Position numbers and translations under genes: made by a program
Shown: piece by piece, positions 5,687-12,989 of the stretch
How positions within the stretch are numbered: the stretch's first letter is position 1
Layout: each line of letters starts with the position of its first letter
Notes under the pieces: generated by a model
The model's database searches: none
What the model saw: only the letters and a program-made list of their open reading frames with translations
Told to the model about the DNA's origin: nothing
Assembly (NCBI GenBank): GCA_963974055.1
Contig: CAXBCP010000057.1
Location: 1-15,933, forward strand
Direction: 5' to 3'
Length of the DNA: 15,933 nucleotides
Source of the DNA: CAXBCP01 sp963974055
GTDB taxonomy: Bacteria > Pseudomonadota > Alphaproteobacteria > MPNO01 > UBA830

Positions 5687-6669
5687 AAGACCGCCACCAC
5701 GATCTTGCCGTTTGCCGCGTTCGCTTCCATGCAGGCATGGGCGTCGCGGATCTCCTCGAAGCGGAACACCCTGTCCAGCGGCATGCGATAGGTGCCGTCC
5801 GCCAGCCCGTCGAGATAGGATTGCAGCGCCGCATTCGGCATCGGCGTGGACGAACTGGAAAAATAGGTGAACTTCGTGGTCGACGGGATGACCGCGCCGG
5901 GCGCGAAATCGGGGATCGTCCATTCGCCGCCGAGCAGCCCGGCCATGCACAGCGTGCCGCCCTGCCGCACGCAGGCGAAGGAATCGTCCAGCACCTTCGT
6001 GCCGACGAGGTCGAACACGCCATCGACGCCGTCGGCCAGGATTTCGCGGACCTTCGGCGCGATACGGTCGTCGTCTATGATTACATGATCGACGCCGAAA
6101 TCGCGCAGGCGGGCCGCCTTCGCCGGATCGCGGGTGGTCGACAGCACGGTCAGCCCCGTCGCCTTCGCATAATTCGCGGCCACCAGCCCGACCGCCGACG
6201 AGCCGCCGCGGATCAGCAGCGACTGCCCGGCCCGGATGCCGAGCCCCGGTTCGAGCGCGCCCCAGGCGGTGTGAAAGGCTTCCGGCGCGGCGGCGAGCTG
6301 CGTCCAGTCGAGCCGCGTCTCCACCGCGTGAACGTGGGCGGCGGGCACGGAGGCGAATTCGGCATAACTTCCGTCATAGGCGCGGCCCATGCCGCCGGTG
6401 GTGGCGATCACGGCCTGGCCCGCCGCGAACGGCGTGTCCGGCGCGGCCTCGACGATGCCGGCGCATTCGATCCCGAGCACCCGCGGAAAGACGACCGACG
6501 GCGAATGGCCGAGCCGGGTATACATCTCGCCGCGGTTGAGCCCGAACGCCATGACGCGGATCAGCACCCGCCCCGGCACCGGTTCCGGCTTCGGCCAGTC
6601 GTCGCGGATGTCGAGCACGTCCGGCCCGCCGGGCTTTTCGATGACGACGGCGCGCATGGTCCGGGTCAT
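5683..6669 (-). CDS. Zinc-independent quinone-oxidoreductase-like MDR family enzyme
   Basis: A 328-residue medium-chain dehydrogenase/reductase of the quinone oxidoreductase type, a soluble NADPH-dependent enzyme. The N-terminal GroES-like domain has MRAVVIEKPGGPDVL and FPRVLGIECAGIVEAAP, without the cysteine cluster of structural-zinc alcohol dehydrogenases. The Rossmann dinucleotide motif is RGGSSAVGLVAANYAKATGL (154-173), where the family usually has GAAGGVG. The chosen ATG at 6669 forms an ATGA overlap with the UbiD stop, implying translational coupling. A second ATG at 6657 (MRAVV) is possible. It ends by overlapping the TTG start of the MFS gene. Position after a decarboxylase suggests that it reduces an enone or quinone intermediate of the same pathway (inference). 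Confidence 0.92.
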   Translation of the reverse strand: MTRTMRAVVIEKPGGPDVLDIRDDWPKPEPVPGRVLIRVMAFGLNRGEMYTRLGHSPSVVFPRVLGIECAGIVEAAPDTPFAAGQAVIATTGGMGRAYDGSYAEFASVPAAHVHAVETRLDWTQLAAAPEAFHTAWGALEPGLGIRAGQSLLIRGGSSAVGLVAANYAKATGLTVLSTTRDPAKAARLRDFGVDHVIIDDDRIAPKVREILADGVDGVFDLVGTKVLDDSFACVRQGGTLCMAGLLGGEWTIPDFAPGAVIPSTTKFTYFSSSSTPMPNAALQSYLDGLADGTYRMPLDRVFRFEEIRDAHACMEANAANGKIVVAVF

Positions 6670-8045
6670 CGGGCGAGGAAATCCTGCAAATTCACCTCGC
6701 CCCGGCGCGGCGGCAGGGTCCGTTCGAACCGGGCGCGGCGCCCGGCATGCTGGAGCGGCGGCTTCGTCGCATCGACGCCCCACTTGGCGAACACCACGTC
6801 GCGCGGATTGTCGCCGGTCTGGCGGGCGCCGGGGTCGATGGGATGGCCCCTGGCGTCGGGGATCACGAACATGTCGGCCGCTGCATCCACCCGCGTCGAC
6901 AGCGACCAGACGAGGTCTTCGGCGGATGTCGCATCGACGTCGTCGTCGATTGCGATCGCCCATTTGGCGTTGGGCCAGCGTTCGCCGAGCACGGCGGTCA
7001 GCACGCTGCGCACCTCGCCGTCGGTTTTCGGCGTCATCCGGACCACGCAGGTCAGCGTGCCGCCCCACGGCACGTAGATGACCTCCTGCACGTCGTGGCC
7101 CATGCCGCGCAGGCGCGCCAGAAGCAGCGCTTCGTGGGGCAGCGAAATCAGCGGCTGGTGGTCGGAAAACATCAGCGTGTTGTGCTGGCGCAGGATGGGG
7201 TCTTCGCGCATGGTCAGGGCCGTCGCCTCGAAGACCGGCTGCTGGGTGACGCCCGGGATATAATACAGCGCCTGGGACGGGCCCGGTCCGTCGTCGCGGC
7301 GTTCATGGGGCAGCACATGGCCCTCGATCACCAGTTCGGCATGGGCCGGCACGTCGAGCGGAATCGTGTCGCAGGACACCGTCTCGACCTCTTCGCCGAT
7401 CAGGTTGCCGACCAGTTCCAGTTCGCCGAATTTCGCCAGGTGATCGGGCACGCTGTAGCTCGCCATGATCTCGTAGGCGGGATGGGTGCCGACCACGCAG
7501 GCCATCGGCATCGGCTCGCCCCGGGCCTCCCACATCCCGTAGATCGCGCGCTGATGGGGCGAGGACGCGATCAGCATCGTGCCGCGCCGCGCCGCGAACG
7601 GCGACAGCCGGGTGAAGGAAAAATTGACCGCGCCGTCATCGGGCTCGCGGCAGATATTCATGACGATAATGCCGGGGACCGGGTCGCGCCCGCCATGCCG
7701 GAAGCCGGGAATTTCGCGCAGGTCGATGTCGTCGCCGGTCAGGATGCGCGCCTTGTGGGGGGCGTCGTTCACGCGCCGCGGCGCGCGCGGCGGCATGGCG
7801 AGGCGCGCGCCGAGCACCTCCGTCACCCTGTCCGGCGTCGTCTCCAGCACGGCCGCCTGCGCCACCCGGTCGCGGAACAGCAGGTCGGCGACCCGCCAGC
7901 CGGGATAGCCGTCTATGTTTTCGAACACCACGGGCCGGTCCGCCTGGACGATCAGGTCGCTCAGATGGTCGCGCGACACCGGTTTCGGCACCCGCAGGAT
8001 CAGGTCTTCGTTGGCGGCGATAAAAGAGCGCAGATCCTTCGGCAT
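6666..8045 (-). CDS. UbiD family prenylated-FMN-dependent decarboxylase
   Basis: A 459-residue member of the UbiD superfamily, which reversibly decarboxylates aromatic or alpha,beta-unsaturated acids using prenylated FMN. Supporting features are N141-F-S-F-T-R146 (the Nx4R segment with the cofactor-binding arginine), AHAELVIEGHV with E237 and E241 (family glutamates), PLISLPHEALLLARLRGMG, and AIDDDVD (365-371) followed by the usual C-terminal domain. The common EGPFG(E/D)xTGYY stretch is altered to DDGPGPSQALYY here (251-262), so it belongs to a divergent subgroup rather than UbiD or Fdc proper. The ATG at 8045 has GAGGTAGG upstream and lies 4 nt after the NUDIX stop; its TGA overlaps the next ATG. 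UbiX, which makes the cofactor, is not in the window. The substrate is unknown. Confidence 0.93.
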   Translation of the reverse strand: MPKDLRSFIAANEDLILRVPKPVSRDHLSDLIVQADRPVVFENIDGYPGWRVADLLFRDRVAQAAVLETTPDRVTEVLGARLAMPPRAPRRVNDAPHKARILTGDDIDLREIPGFRHGGRDPVPGIIVMNICREPDDGAVNFSFTRLSPFAARRGTMLIASSPHQRAIYGMWEARGEPMPMACVVGTHPAYEIMASYSVPDHLAKFGELELVGNLIGEEVETVSCDTIPLDVPAHAELVIEGHVLPHERRDDGPGPSQALYYIPGVTQQPVFEATALTMREDPILRQHNTLMFSDHQPLISLPHEALLLARLRGMGHDVQEVIYVPWGGTLTCVVRMTPKTDGEVRSVLTAVLGERWPNAKWAIAIDDDVDATSAEDLVWSLSTRVDAAADMFVIPDARGHPIDPGARQTGDNPRDVVFAKWGVDATKPPLQHAGRRARFERTLPPRRGEVNLQDFLAR

Positions 8046-8049
8046 CGGC

Positions 8050-8490
8050 CTACCTCATCTTTTCGGCTTCGCGGATGATCCGGATCGTTTCGGACCACAG
8101 GCCCAGCGTGTCGATTCCGGCGAGCGGCGTCCACTCGGCATGGAAGACGTCGTCGTCGCCGACCGGTTCGCCGGCCACCCACTCCGCCGCGAAATCGACC
8201 AGGGTGTAGTGATACTGGATCTTCCCGGCCGCGTCCCGGCTGACGCTGTCGACGACGTCGATCAGCCCGATCAGGCGGGCATCGACCCCGGTTTCTTCCT
8301 TGAGTTCGCGCAGCGCGGTCTCGCGCGTGGTCTCGCCCAGTTCCTGGCCGCCGCCCGGGATCGACCACTGCCACCGGATCGGCGGCTTGGCGCGCTTGAC
8401 GATCAGCACCTGGTCGTTCTTGAAACAGACGACGCCGACGCCGCAGAACGGCCGGTCGGGATATTCGCGCGAATTCTCCGGGGCGCTCAT
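8050..8490 (-). CDS. NUDIX hydrolase
   Basis: A 146-residue NUDIX hydrolase, cleaving a nucleoside (or other organic) diphosphate linked to some moiety X with Mg2+. The complete box Gx5Ex7REUxEExGU is present from GQELGE through RELKEETGV, preceded by the WSIPGG strand that normally leads into it. The core family length is normal, and there is no signal peptide or extra domain. The ATG at 8490 overlaps the preceding MFS stop as ATGA, with AAGGGGGA upstream as ribosome binding site. Its stop lies 4 nt ahead of ubiD. The general look is ADP-ribose/NTP pyrophosphatase-like, but box sequence does not fix substrate. Its fixed place between transporters and a UbiD enzyme may be functional. Confidence 0.95.
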   Translation of the reverse strand: MSAPENSREYPDRPFCGVGVVCFKNDQVLIVKRAKPPIRWQWSIPGGGQELGETTRETALRELKEETGVDARLIGLIDVVDSVSRDAAGKIQYHYTLVDFAAEWVAGEPVGDDDVFHAEWTPLAGIDTLGLWSETIRIIREAEKMR

Positions 8491-9758
8491 GGCAGGCCGT
8501 CCCCCTTGCGGCGCGGCCAGATGAAATACACGAAACCCGCGATTTCGATACAGATGAATACGGCCAGCGCCGTCTGGTGGCCGTCCGCGCTGTACAGCCC
8601 GCCGCCGGGCGACGGATAGGCGCCGATGATCACGCCGACCAGCCATTGCGTCGCGAAGGCGGCAAGGAAGGTCAGCATGTTCTGCGCCGTGTTGACCCGC
8701 CCGGTCAGGTTCTGCGGGAAATGCTGGTTGAGCACCGCATAGGCCAGGGTCGAGGTCGATCCGAAATAGCCGAACAATACGCAGAGCACGATGGGATAAT
8801 CCGTCCACCCCGCCGCAAACAGAACCTGCGTGCACAGCGACAGCGCGATCCCGACCACCGCCGGCACCACCGTCGGCACGCCGATGCGCTGAAGCCGTTC
8901 CGCCAGCAGCCCCACCGACAGCACGCCGGCGAACATGCCGATGTTGAACATGAACATGGCGTCCGCCACCGCGCCGCGGTCGAGCCCCGCCACATCGCGC
9001 AGCCACGGCGCCGCCCACAGCGCCTGATAGGACAGGAACACGCCGTTATGCAGGAACACCATCAGCGACAGCCGCCAGAAGAACGCGCTGCCATAGATTG
9101 CCTTGAGATCGGCGATCTGTCCCATGACCGCCGACTCGCCCGCCACTTTCTCGCGCGCGGCATGCTGCTTTTCTGGAACGAGGGCAAAGATCAGGAAGGC
9201 GGCGAAGACAGATATGCCCGCAAGCCACCAGAACACCGTCCGCCAGTGGATCGTCTGGATCAGCACTTCAAGCGGCACCGTGGTCGACAGCGCCCCGAAC
9301 GTGCCGAAAGCGAAAATGATGCCGTTGACCAACGGTATCTTTTCCTTCGGGAACCACAGCACATTGGCCTTGAGCGCCGCCATCAGGCAGCCCGACACGC
9401 CGATCCCGACAAGCCCGCGCCCCAGGACAAGCGTGAGCGCATCGGTGCCGAATGCGAACAGGGCCGCCCCCACCGCGGCAACCACCAGCAACGCCGCCTG
9501 CACCTTGCGCGGCCCGAAGCGGTCGAGAATGATCCCGAGCGGCAACTGCACGGCGGCGAACGTGATGAAATAGGCGCTGGTCATAAGCCCGAGATCGGCC
9601 GGCGACAGACCGACATCCGCCGCCAGCTGCGGCGATATGATCGCGTTCACCGTGCGGAACAGATACGACATGTAATAGCCGATGCCGAAAGGCAGCAGCA
9701 CCGTCATGCACAGCACCGCCACGGAACGGGTGCGGGTCGCCGCCGCCGGATCAGTCAT
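8487..9758 (-). CDS. MFS transporter (second of the tandem pair)
   Basis: An inner-membrane major facilitator of 423 residues with about 12 hydrophobic helices. The N-terminus LLPFGIGYYMSYLFRTVNAI marks a subfamily shared with the adjacent transporter gene. Loop 2-3 motif A is GIILDRFGPRKV (75-86), and the mid-protein AAPWLRDVAGL and C-terminal LTGRVNTAQNMLTFL segments also match its neighbour. The ATG at 9758 overlaps the upstream MFS stop by 8 nt, with a good AAGGAA site ahead. Its own stop overlaps the NUDIX start as ATGA. Uptake of an organic acid for the downstream UbiD is plausible but unproven. Confidence 0.93.
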   Translation of the reverse strand: MTDPAAATRTRSVAVLCMTVLLPFGIGYYMSYLFRTVNAIISPQLAADVGLSPADLGLMTSAYFITFAAVQLPLGIILDRFGPRKVQAALLVVAAVGAALFAFGTDALTLVLGRGLVGIGVSGCLMAALKANVLWFPKEKIPLVNGIIFAFGTFGALSTTVPLEVLIQTIHWRTVFWWLAGISVFAAFLIFALVPEKQHAAREKVAGESAVMGQIADLKAIYGSAFFWRLSLMVFLHNGVFLSYQALWAAPWLRDVAGLDRGAVADAMFMFNIGMFAGVLSVGLLAERLQRIGVPTVVPAVVGIALSLCTQVLFAAGWTDYPIVLCVLFGYFGSTSTLAYAVLNQHFPQNLTGRVNTAQNMLTFLAAFATQWLVGVIIGAYPSPGGGLYSADGHQTALAVFICIEIAGFVYFIWPRRKGDGLP

Positions 9759-11004
9759 ATCGTTTTTCCTTCCCGGCAGGGCGAATGAAATTGAGATAAC
9801 ACAGCGCCTGCAGCGCGATCATGATCCACAGGGCCGTCGCATGGGCGGCTTTCGAATAACCGCCATCCGCATTTGCGGGAAATGCCTCGATCACGCCGCC
9901 GATCCCCCACTGGCATATGAAAGCGAACACGAACACCATGAAGTTCATCGCCGTAATCGACCGCCCCGTCAATGCGACCGGGAAATGGCCGGTCTGCGCC
10001 GCGTAGGCGAGATAGGTCGCCGATGCCAGCAATCCGAAGAGAAACCAGATTGCCGTCAGGCCCGCGGTGACGCCGAGCGCCAGCAGGACCTGCAGGGCGA
10101 TCAGCAGCAGCACGCCGCCGCCGAATACATGCACCGCCTGGATCCGGGTCCGCCGCAGCATGTCGGCGATCCCGCCGGTCAGCAGCAGCCCCGCCAGGAA
10201 ACCGAGCTGGATGATGAACAGGTAATTCGCCCGCTCCGTCTGCTCCAGGCCGGCGACGTCGCGCAGCCAGGGGTCGGCCCACAGGGTCTGATAGGACAGG
10301 AACGCGGTGTGGCCGATGGCGAAGAGCAGCGCGATCCGCCAGAAATACGGATCGCGCATGACCTTGCCGTAGCCTTTCATCTCGGCGGCGAAGCTTTCGT
10401 CGGTCCGGGCGGCGCGGGATTTTTCCGGCACCAGCAGCAGAATGGCGAGCGACACGATCACCGTCAGGACCGCCAGCCCGGCAAAGATGTCGCGCCATCC
10501 CGCCACGTGCAGAATGATCTCGACCGGCCGGGTCGCGGAAATCGCGCCGATCGCGCCGCACGCGCCGATCAGGTTATTCATGAGCGGGATCCGGTCGGCG
10601 GGAAACCACAACGCGTTGGCCTTGAAGGAGCCCATCAGCGCCGCGGAGACGCCGAACCCGATCAGGGCGCGCGCCACCAGCAGCAGCCCAAAGCTCTCCG
10701 CGACGGCAAAAAGCGCCGCCCCCGCCGCCGCGATCAGCAGCAGAAAGGCGTTCACCCGCCGCGGGCCGTAGCGGTCCAGCGCGACGCCGAGCGGAAACTG
10801 CGACGATGCGAAGGCGATCAGGTAGATGCTGGTCAGCAGGCCCAGTTCGGACGGTCCCATGCCGAGATCGGTCGTGAGGTTCTCGGACAGGACCGCGTTC
10901 ACGGTCCGGAACAGGTAGGACAGGTAATAGCCGCAGCCGAAGGGCAGGAACACCAGCAGGATGACCCGGAACCCGGTGGGCGGCGGTCTGGTCGCGGCCG
11001 TCAT
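9751..11004 (-). CDS. MFS transporter (first of the tandem pair)
   Basis: A 417-residue major facilitator closely related to the next gene: FLPFGCGYYLSYLFRTVNAV aligns with that gene's N-terminus, and motif A is GVALDRYGPRRV (73-84). ADPWLRDVAGL and LTGRSITAMNFMVF also have direct counterparts. About 12 hydrophobic segments place it in the inner membrane. The start ATG at 11004 overlaps the stop of the LPG-synthase-type gene in an ATGA arrangement; an in-frame extension upstream to about 11307 is only the shadow of that gene. The pair arose by tandem duplication and then diverged. They may transport different substrates or work as a paired carrier. Confidence 0.93.
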   Translation of the reverse strand: MTAATRPPPTGFRVILLVFLPFGCGYYLSYLFRTVNAVLSENLTTDLGMGPSELGLLTSIYLIAFASSQFPLGVALDRYGPRRVNAFLLLIAAAGAALFAVAESFGLLLVARALIGFGVSAALMGSFKANALWFPADRIPLMNNLIGACGAIGAISATRPVEIILHVAGWRDIFAGLAVLTVIVSLAILLLVPEKSRAARTDESFAAEMKGYGKVMRDPYFWRIALLFAIGHTAFLSYQTLWADPWLRDVAGLEQTERANYLFIIQLGFLAGLLLTGGIADMLRRTRIQAVHVFGGGVLLLIALQVLLALGVTAGLTAIWFLFGLLASATYLAYAAQTGHFPVALTGRSITAMNFMVFVFAFICQWGIGGVIEAFPANADGGYSKAAHATALWIMIALQALCYLNFIRPAGKEKRYD

Positions 11005-12032
11005 TGGCCCCCGTCCCCCGTCTTGGGCGATTTCGGCGACATCGCCCCCCGGCCGAAAATCAGCGGTCCCATCAGCAGCCCGGCGGACAGCACGACCAGT
11101 TCGCGGAAGCGGCGCAGAACGGCGGCGGCCACGCCGAGCGCCGGATTGCCCGTCAGCGCGCCGACGACCACGGTAAACGCCCCGTCCTGGGTGCCGATGG
11201 CCAGCGGCACGAAAAACGCCGCGACGCGCACCAGTTGCACGACCGCCTCGATGATCCAGGCCTCGGCGAACGTCACCGGCGCGCCCAGCAGGTAGAACGC
11301 GATCCACACCTCGACGGCGCCGAGCACCCAGTTGACGAAGGACAATATGGCGGTCGCGGCGAAGCGTCCCGGCGCGGCGGTGTAGAAATCAACCAGCCGG
11401 TCCTCGAACTCCCCGACTTTCTCGAAGGCTTTCTGCAATCCCGGCCGCGCGAAAACCCGCGCCGCCCAGCCGCCGGACCGGGACGTCAGCCGCAGGCGCT
11501 GGATGACGAACAGGGCGCCGATCCCGGCGCTCAGCCCGACCAGCCCGCCGCCGGCGGCCCATCTGAAACCGTCGCCCAGCCCCGGCTGAAGCAGGAGCAG
11601 ACCGAACCCGATCAGCAGGAACGGAATAAGACCGATCAGGAACGTCGTCCGCGCCAGCACGATGGAGGCGAAACTGTCGCCATAGCCGATGCCGTAGGCA
11701 CGGTTCAGGATCGCGGCCTTCACCGGCTCGCCGCCCATGCCGGCAAGCGGTGTGGCGTTGTTGACCGCCTCGCCGACCATGCGCACCGCCCAGAAACGCA
11801 CCATCCAGACCAGCCGCAGCGGCAGGGAACGCATCGTCATCAGCCAGGCGATGCTGTCGAGGATGAAGGCCAGTTTATAGGCCGCGACCATCAGGACGAC
11901 GCCGATGCCGACCGTGGAAAGATACTTGCCGACCTCCGCCAGGTCGGTGGTCAGCAGAACCGCCGCCAGCAGGCCGAGACCCACCGCCGTCGCCGCCGCG
12001 CTGACCAGAACGGTTCTCAACCGGTCAGACAC
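11001..12032 (-). CDS. Lysylphosphatidylglycerol-synthase transmembrane domain protein (UPF0104/flippase-like)
   Basis: A 343-residue polytopic membrane protein of the LPG_synthase_TM family (the membrane half of MprF-type proteins, AglD and HpnL relatives), implicated in lipid or lipid-linked substrate flipping. Signature segments are GEAVNNATPLAGMGGEPVKA (87-106) and FVPLAIGTQDGAF (274-286), with about 8 hydrophobic stretches. There is no soluble aminoacyl-transferase domain, so it is not a complete MprF. The start is GTG at 12032; no ATG or strong ribosome binding site is better placed (GGAGAA lies about 18 nt upstream), so the start is less sure. It heads the seven-gene operon, and its TGA overlaps the ATG of the first MFS gene. 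The family is sure; the lipid or substrate handled is unknown. Confidence 0.9.
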   Translation of the reverse strand: MSDRLRTVLVSAAATAVGLGLLAAVLLTTDLAEVGKYLSTVGIGVVLMVAAYKLAFILDSIAWLMTMRSLPLRLVWMVRFWAVRMVGEAVNNATPLAGMGGEPVKAAILNRAYGIGYGDSFASIVLARTTFLIGLIPFLLIGFGLLLLQPGLGDGFRWAAGGGLVGLSAGIGALFVIQRLRLTSRSGGWAARVFARPGLQKAFEKVGEFEDRLVDFYTAAPGRFAATAILSFVNWVLGAVEVWIAFYLLGAPVTFAEAWIIEAVVQLVRVAAFFVPLAIGTQDGAFTVVVGALTGNPALGVAAAVLRRFRELVVLSAGLLMGPLIFGRGAMSPKSPKTGDGGQ

Positions 12033-12262
12033 GCGCCGCGCTTTCGCTGATTCTCCGTCCCGAAACTGTCATGCTAAATCCCGACACCGCCGGACCGGCG
12101 GCCTGCCGGATCGTAACAGAATCCCGGCGCCCGGGTCAGTAGCGAAGGGCGGATCGCGACGCAGGAATTCGGACGCCGGATTATTGCCAGCGCGCGGGGC
12201 GCCGGTTAGGTTGTCCGCCAGTCGGAAACGACCCATTGCCCGTCATAAACAAGGAGCCCTCC
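12033..12262. promoter_or_regulatory. Divergent intergenic region with GC-rich dyads
   Basis: These 230 bases separate two divergent operons and must hold both promoters. I see perfect dyads CCGCCGG-A-CCGGCGG (12087-12101) and CCCGG-CGC-CCGGG (12123-12135), either of which could be an operator or an RNA hairpin. A weak plus-strand promoter candidate is TTGCCA (12184-12189) with TAGGTT (12207-12212). No strong consensus promoter is visible for the minus operon. Confidence 0.35.
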
Positions 12263-12949
12263 GTGCCGACGACACTGGAATTTACAATCGAACCTGCGCA
12301 CGAAACCCGGCAGGTACGCATCGACAACGTCGTCATCGCCGGCTGGACCGGCCGCAATGTCGAGGCGCTGGAAAAACATATCGTCGAGCTCGAAGAACTC
12401 GGCGTGCCGCGGCCGAGCACGGTGCCCTGTTTCTACCGGGTCGGTACCGAAAGCTTCACCACGGGGGGCGATCTGCAGTTCCTCGGCGACAAATCGTCGG
12501 GCGAGGTCGAATTCGTCCTGATCGGCACCGATGACGGCATGCTGATCGGCGTCGGCTCCGACCATACCGATCGCGAGGTCGAAACCTATTCCGTGCCGGT
12601 ATCGAAGCAGATGTGCGCCAAGCCGGTCTCGCCCGCCGTGTGGCGCTACGACGAGGTTGCGGATCATTTCGACGACCTGATCCTGCGCGCCTGGGCGACC
12701 GAAAACGGCGAAAAAAAGCTGTACCAGGAAGGCGGCGTGACGGCGATGCGCCCGCCGGAAGAACTGATCGGCCTGTACCTGCCCGGCGAAACCGCGCTGC
12801 CCGCCGGCATGGCGATGTATTGCGGCACCCTGGCGGCGATCGGCGGCATCCGCCCCGCCGAGCGCTTCGAAGTCGAGATCGAGGACCCGATCCTCGGCCG
12901 CAAGATATCCTATGAATACGGCGTGGAAACACTGCCCGTTATCACCTGA
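12263..12949 (+). CDS. DUF2848 family protein (fumarylacetoacetate-hydrolase-like)
   Basis: A 228-residue soluble protein of the DUF2848 family, recognised from GSDHTDREVE, SKQMCAKPVSPAVW and the C-terminal LYLPGETALPAGMAMYCGTL. The start is GTG 12263, because AAGGAG (12251-12256) stands 6 nt before it; an upstream in-frame TTG at 12236 has no such site. Reading by eye, GEVEFVLIG (80-88) followed by GSDHTDRE (98-105) resembles the metal-binding EVELAVVIG...NDxxARD segments of the fumarylacetoacetate hydrolase (FAH) fold, and PGETALPAGM...EVEIEDPILGR resembles its C-terminal sheet. It may therefore be a divergent FAH-fold C-C hydrolase or decarboxylase (inference). It is first in an operon with the cupin and amidase; the family often occurs next to amidases. 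Confidence 0.85.
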   Translation: MPTTLEFTIEPAHETRQVRIDNVVIAGWTGRNVEALEKHIVELEELGVPRPSTVPCFYRVGTESFTTGGDLQFLGDKSSGEVEFVLIGTDDGMLIGVGSDHTDREVETYSVPVSKQMCAKPVSPAVWRYDEVADHFDDLILRAWATENGEKKLYQEGGVTAMRPPEELIGLYLPGETALPAGMAMYCGTLAAIGGIRPAERFEVEIEDPILGRKISYEYGVETLPVIT

Positions 12950-12989
12950 ACATACCCCTGTATCATCTGAATCAATCAAGGAACCCGAT

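Noticed and set aside
5687..5950. N-terminal extension of the third MFS gene to an ATG at 5950
   Set aside because: The added residues are a frame-shadow of the MDR gene, are charged and Arg/His-rich, and have no counterpart in MFS proteins.
4401..6023. 540-codon minus-strand open frame overlapping the third MFS gene
   Set aside because: It is the same strand in another frame; its translation is Arg-rich, whereas the overlapping frame gives a clean 12-helix MFS protein.
6670..7068. N-terminal extension of the MDR enzyme to 7068
   Set aside because: The extension lies inside ubiD in another frame. The ATGA overlap at 6669 and the normal MDR N-terminus argue for the short form.
8491..9018. 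N-terminal extension of the NUDIX protein to 9018
   Set aside because: It is a shadow of the MFS gene. The ATG at 8490 has a ribosome binding site and gives a normal NUDIX length.
9682..11295. Long plus-strand open frame opposite the tandem MFS genes (with similar ones at 5737-7077, 6747-8078, 8577-9788 and 11004-12050)
   Set aside because: These are Gln/Arg/His-rich antisense shadows typical of GC-rich genes on the other strand. None shows a domain motif.
11005..11307. N-terminal extension of the first tandem MFS gene to 11307
   Set aside because: It is a shadow of the flippase-like gene. The ATGA overlap at 11004 and similarity to the second MFS N-terminus fix the start.
12236..12262. TTG start at 12236 for the DUF2848 gene
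   Set aside because: The ribosome binding site AAGGAG lies inside this extension and is ideally spaced for GTG 12263.
12912..12989. ATG at 12912 for the cupin gene
   Set aside because: It lies within the DUF2848 coding region; ATG 12990 has a well-spaced AAGGAA and fits the family start.
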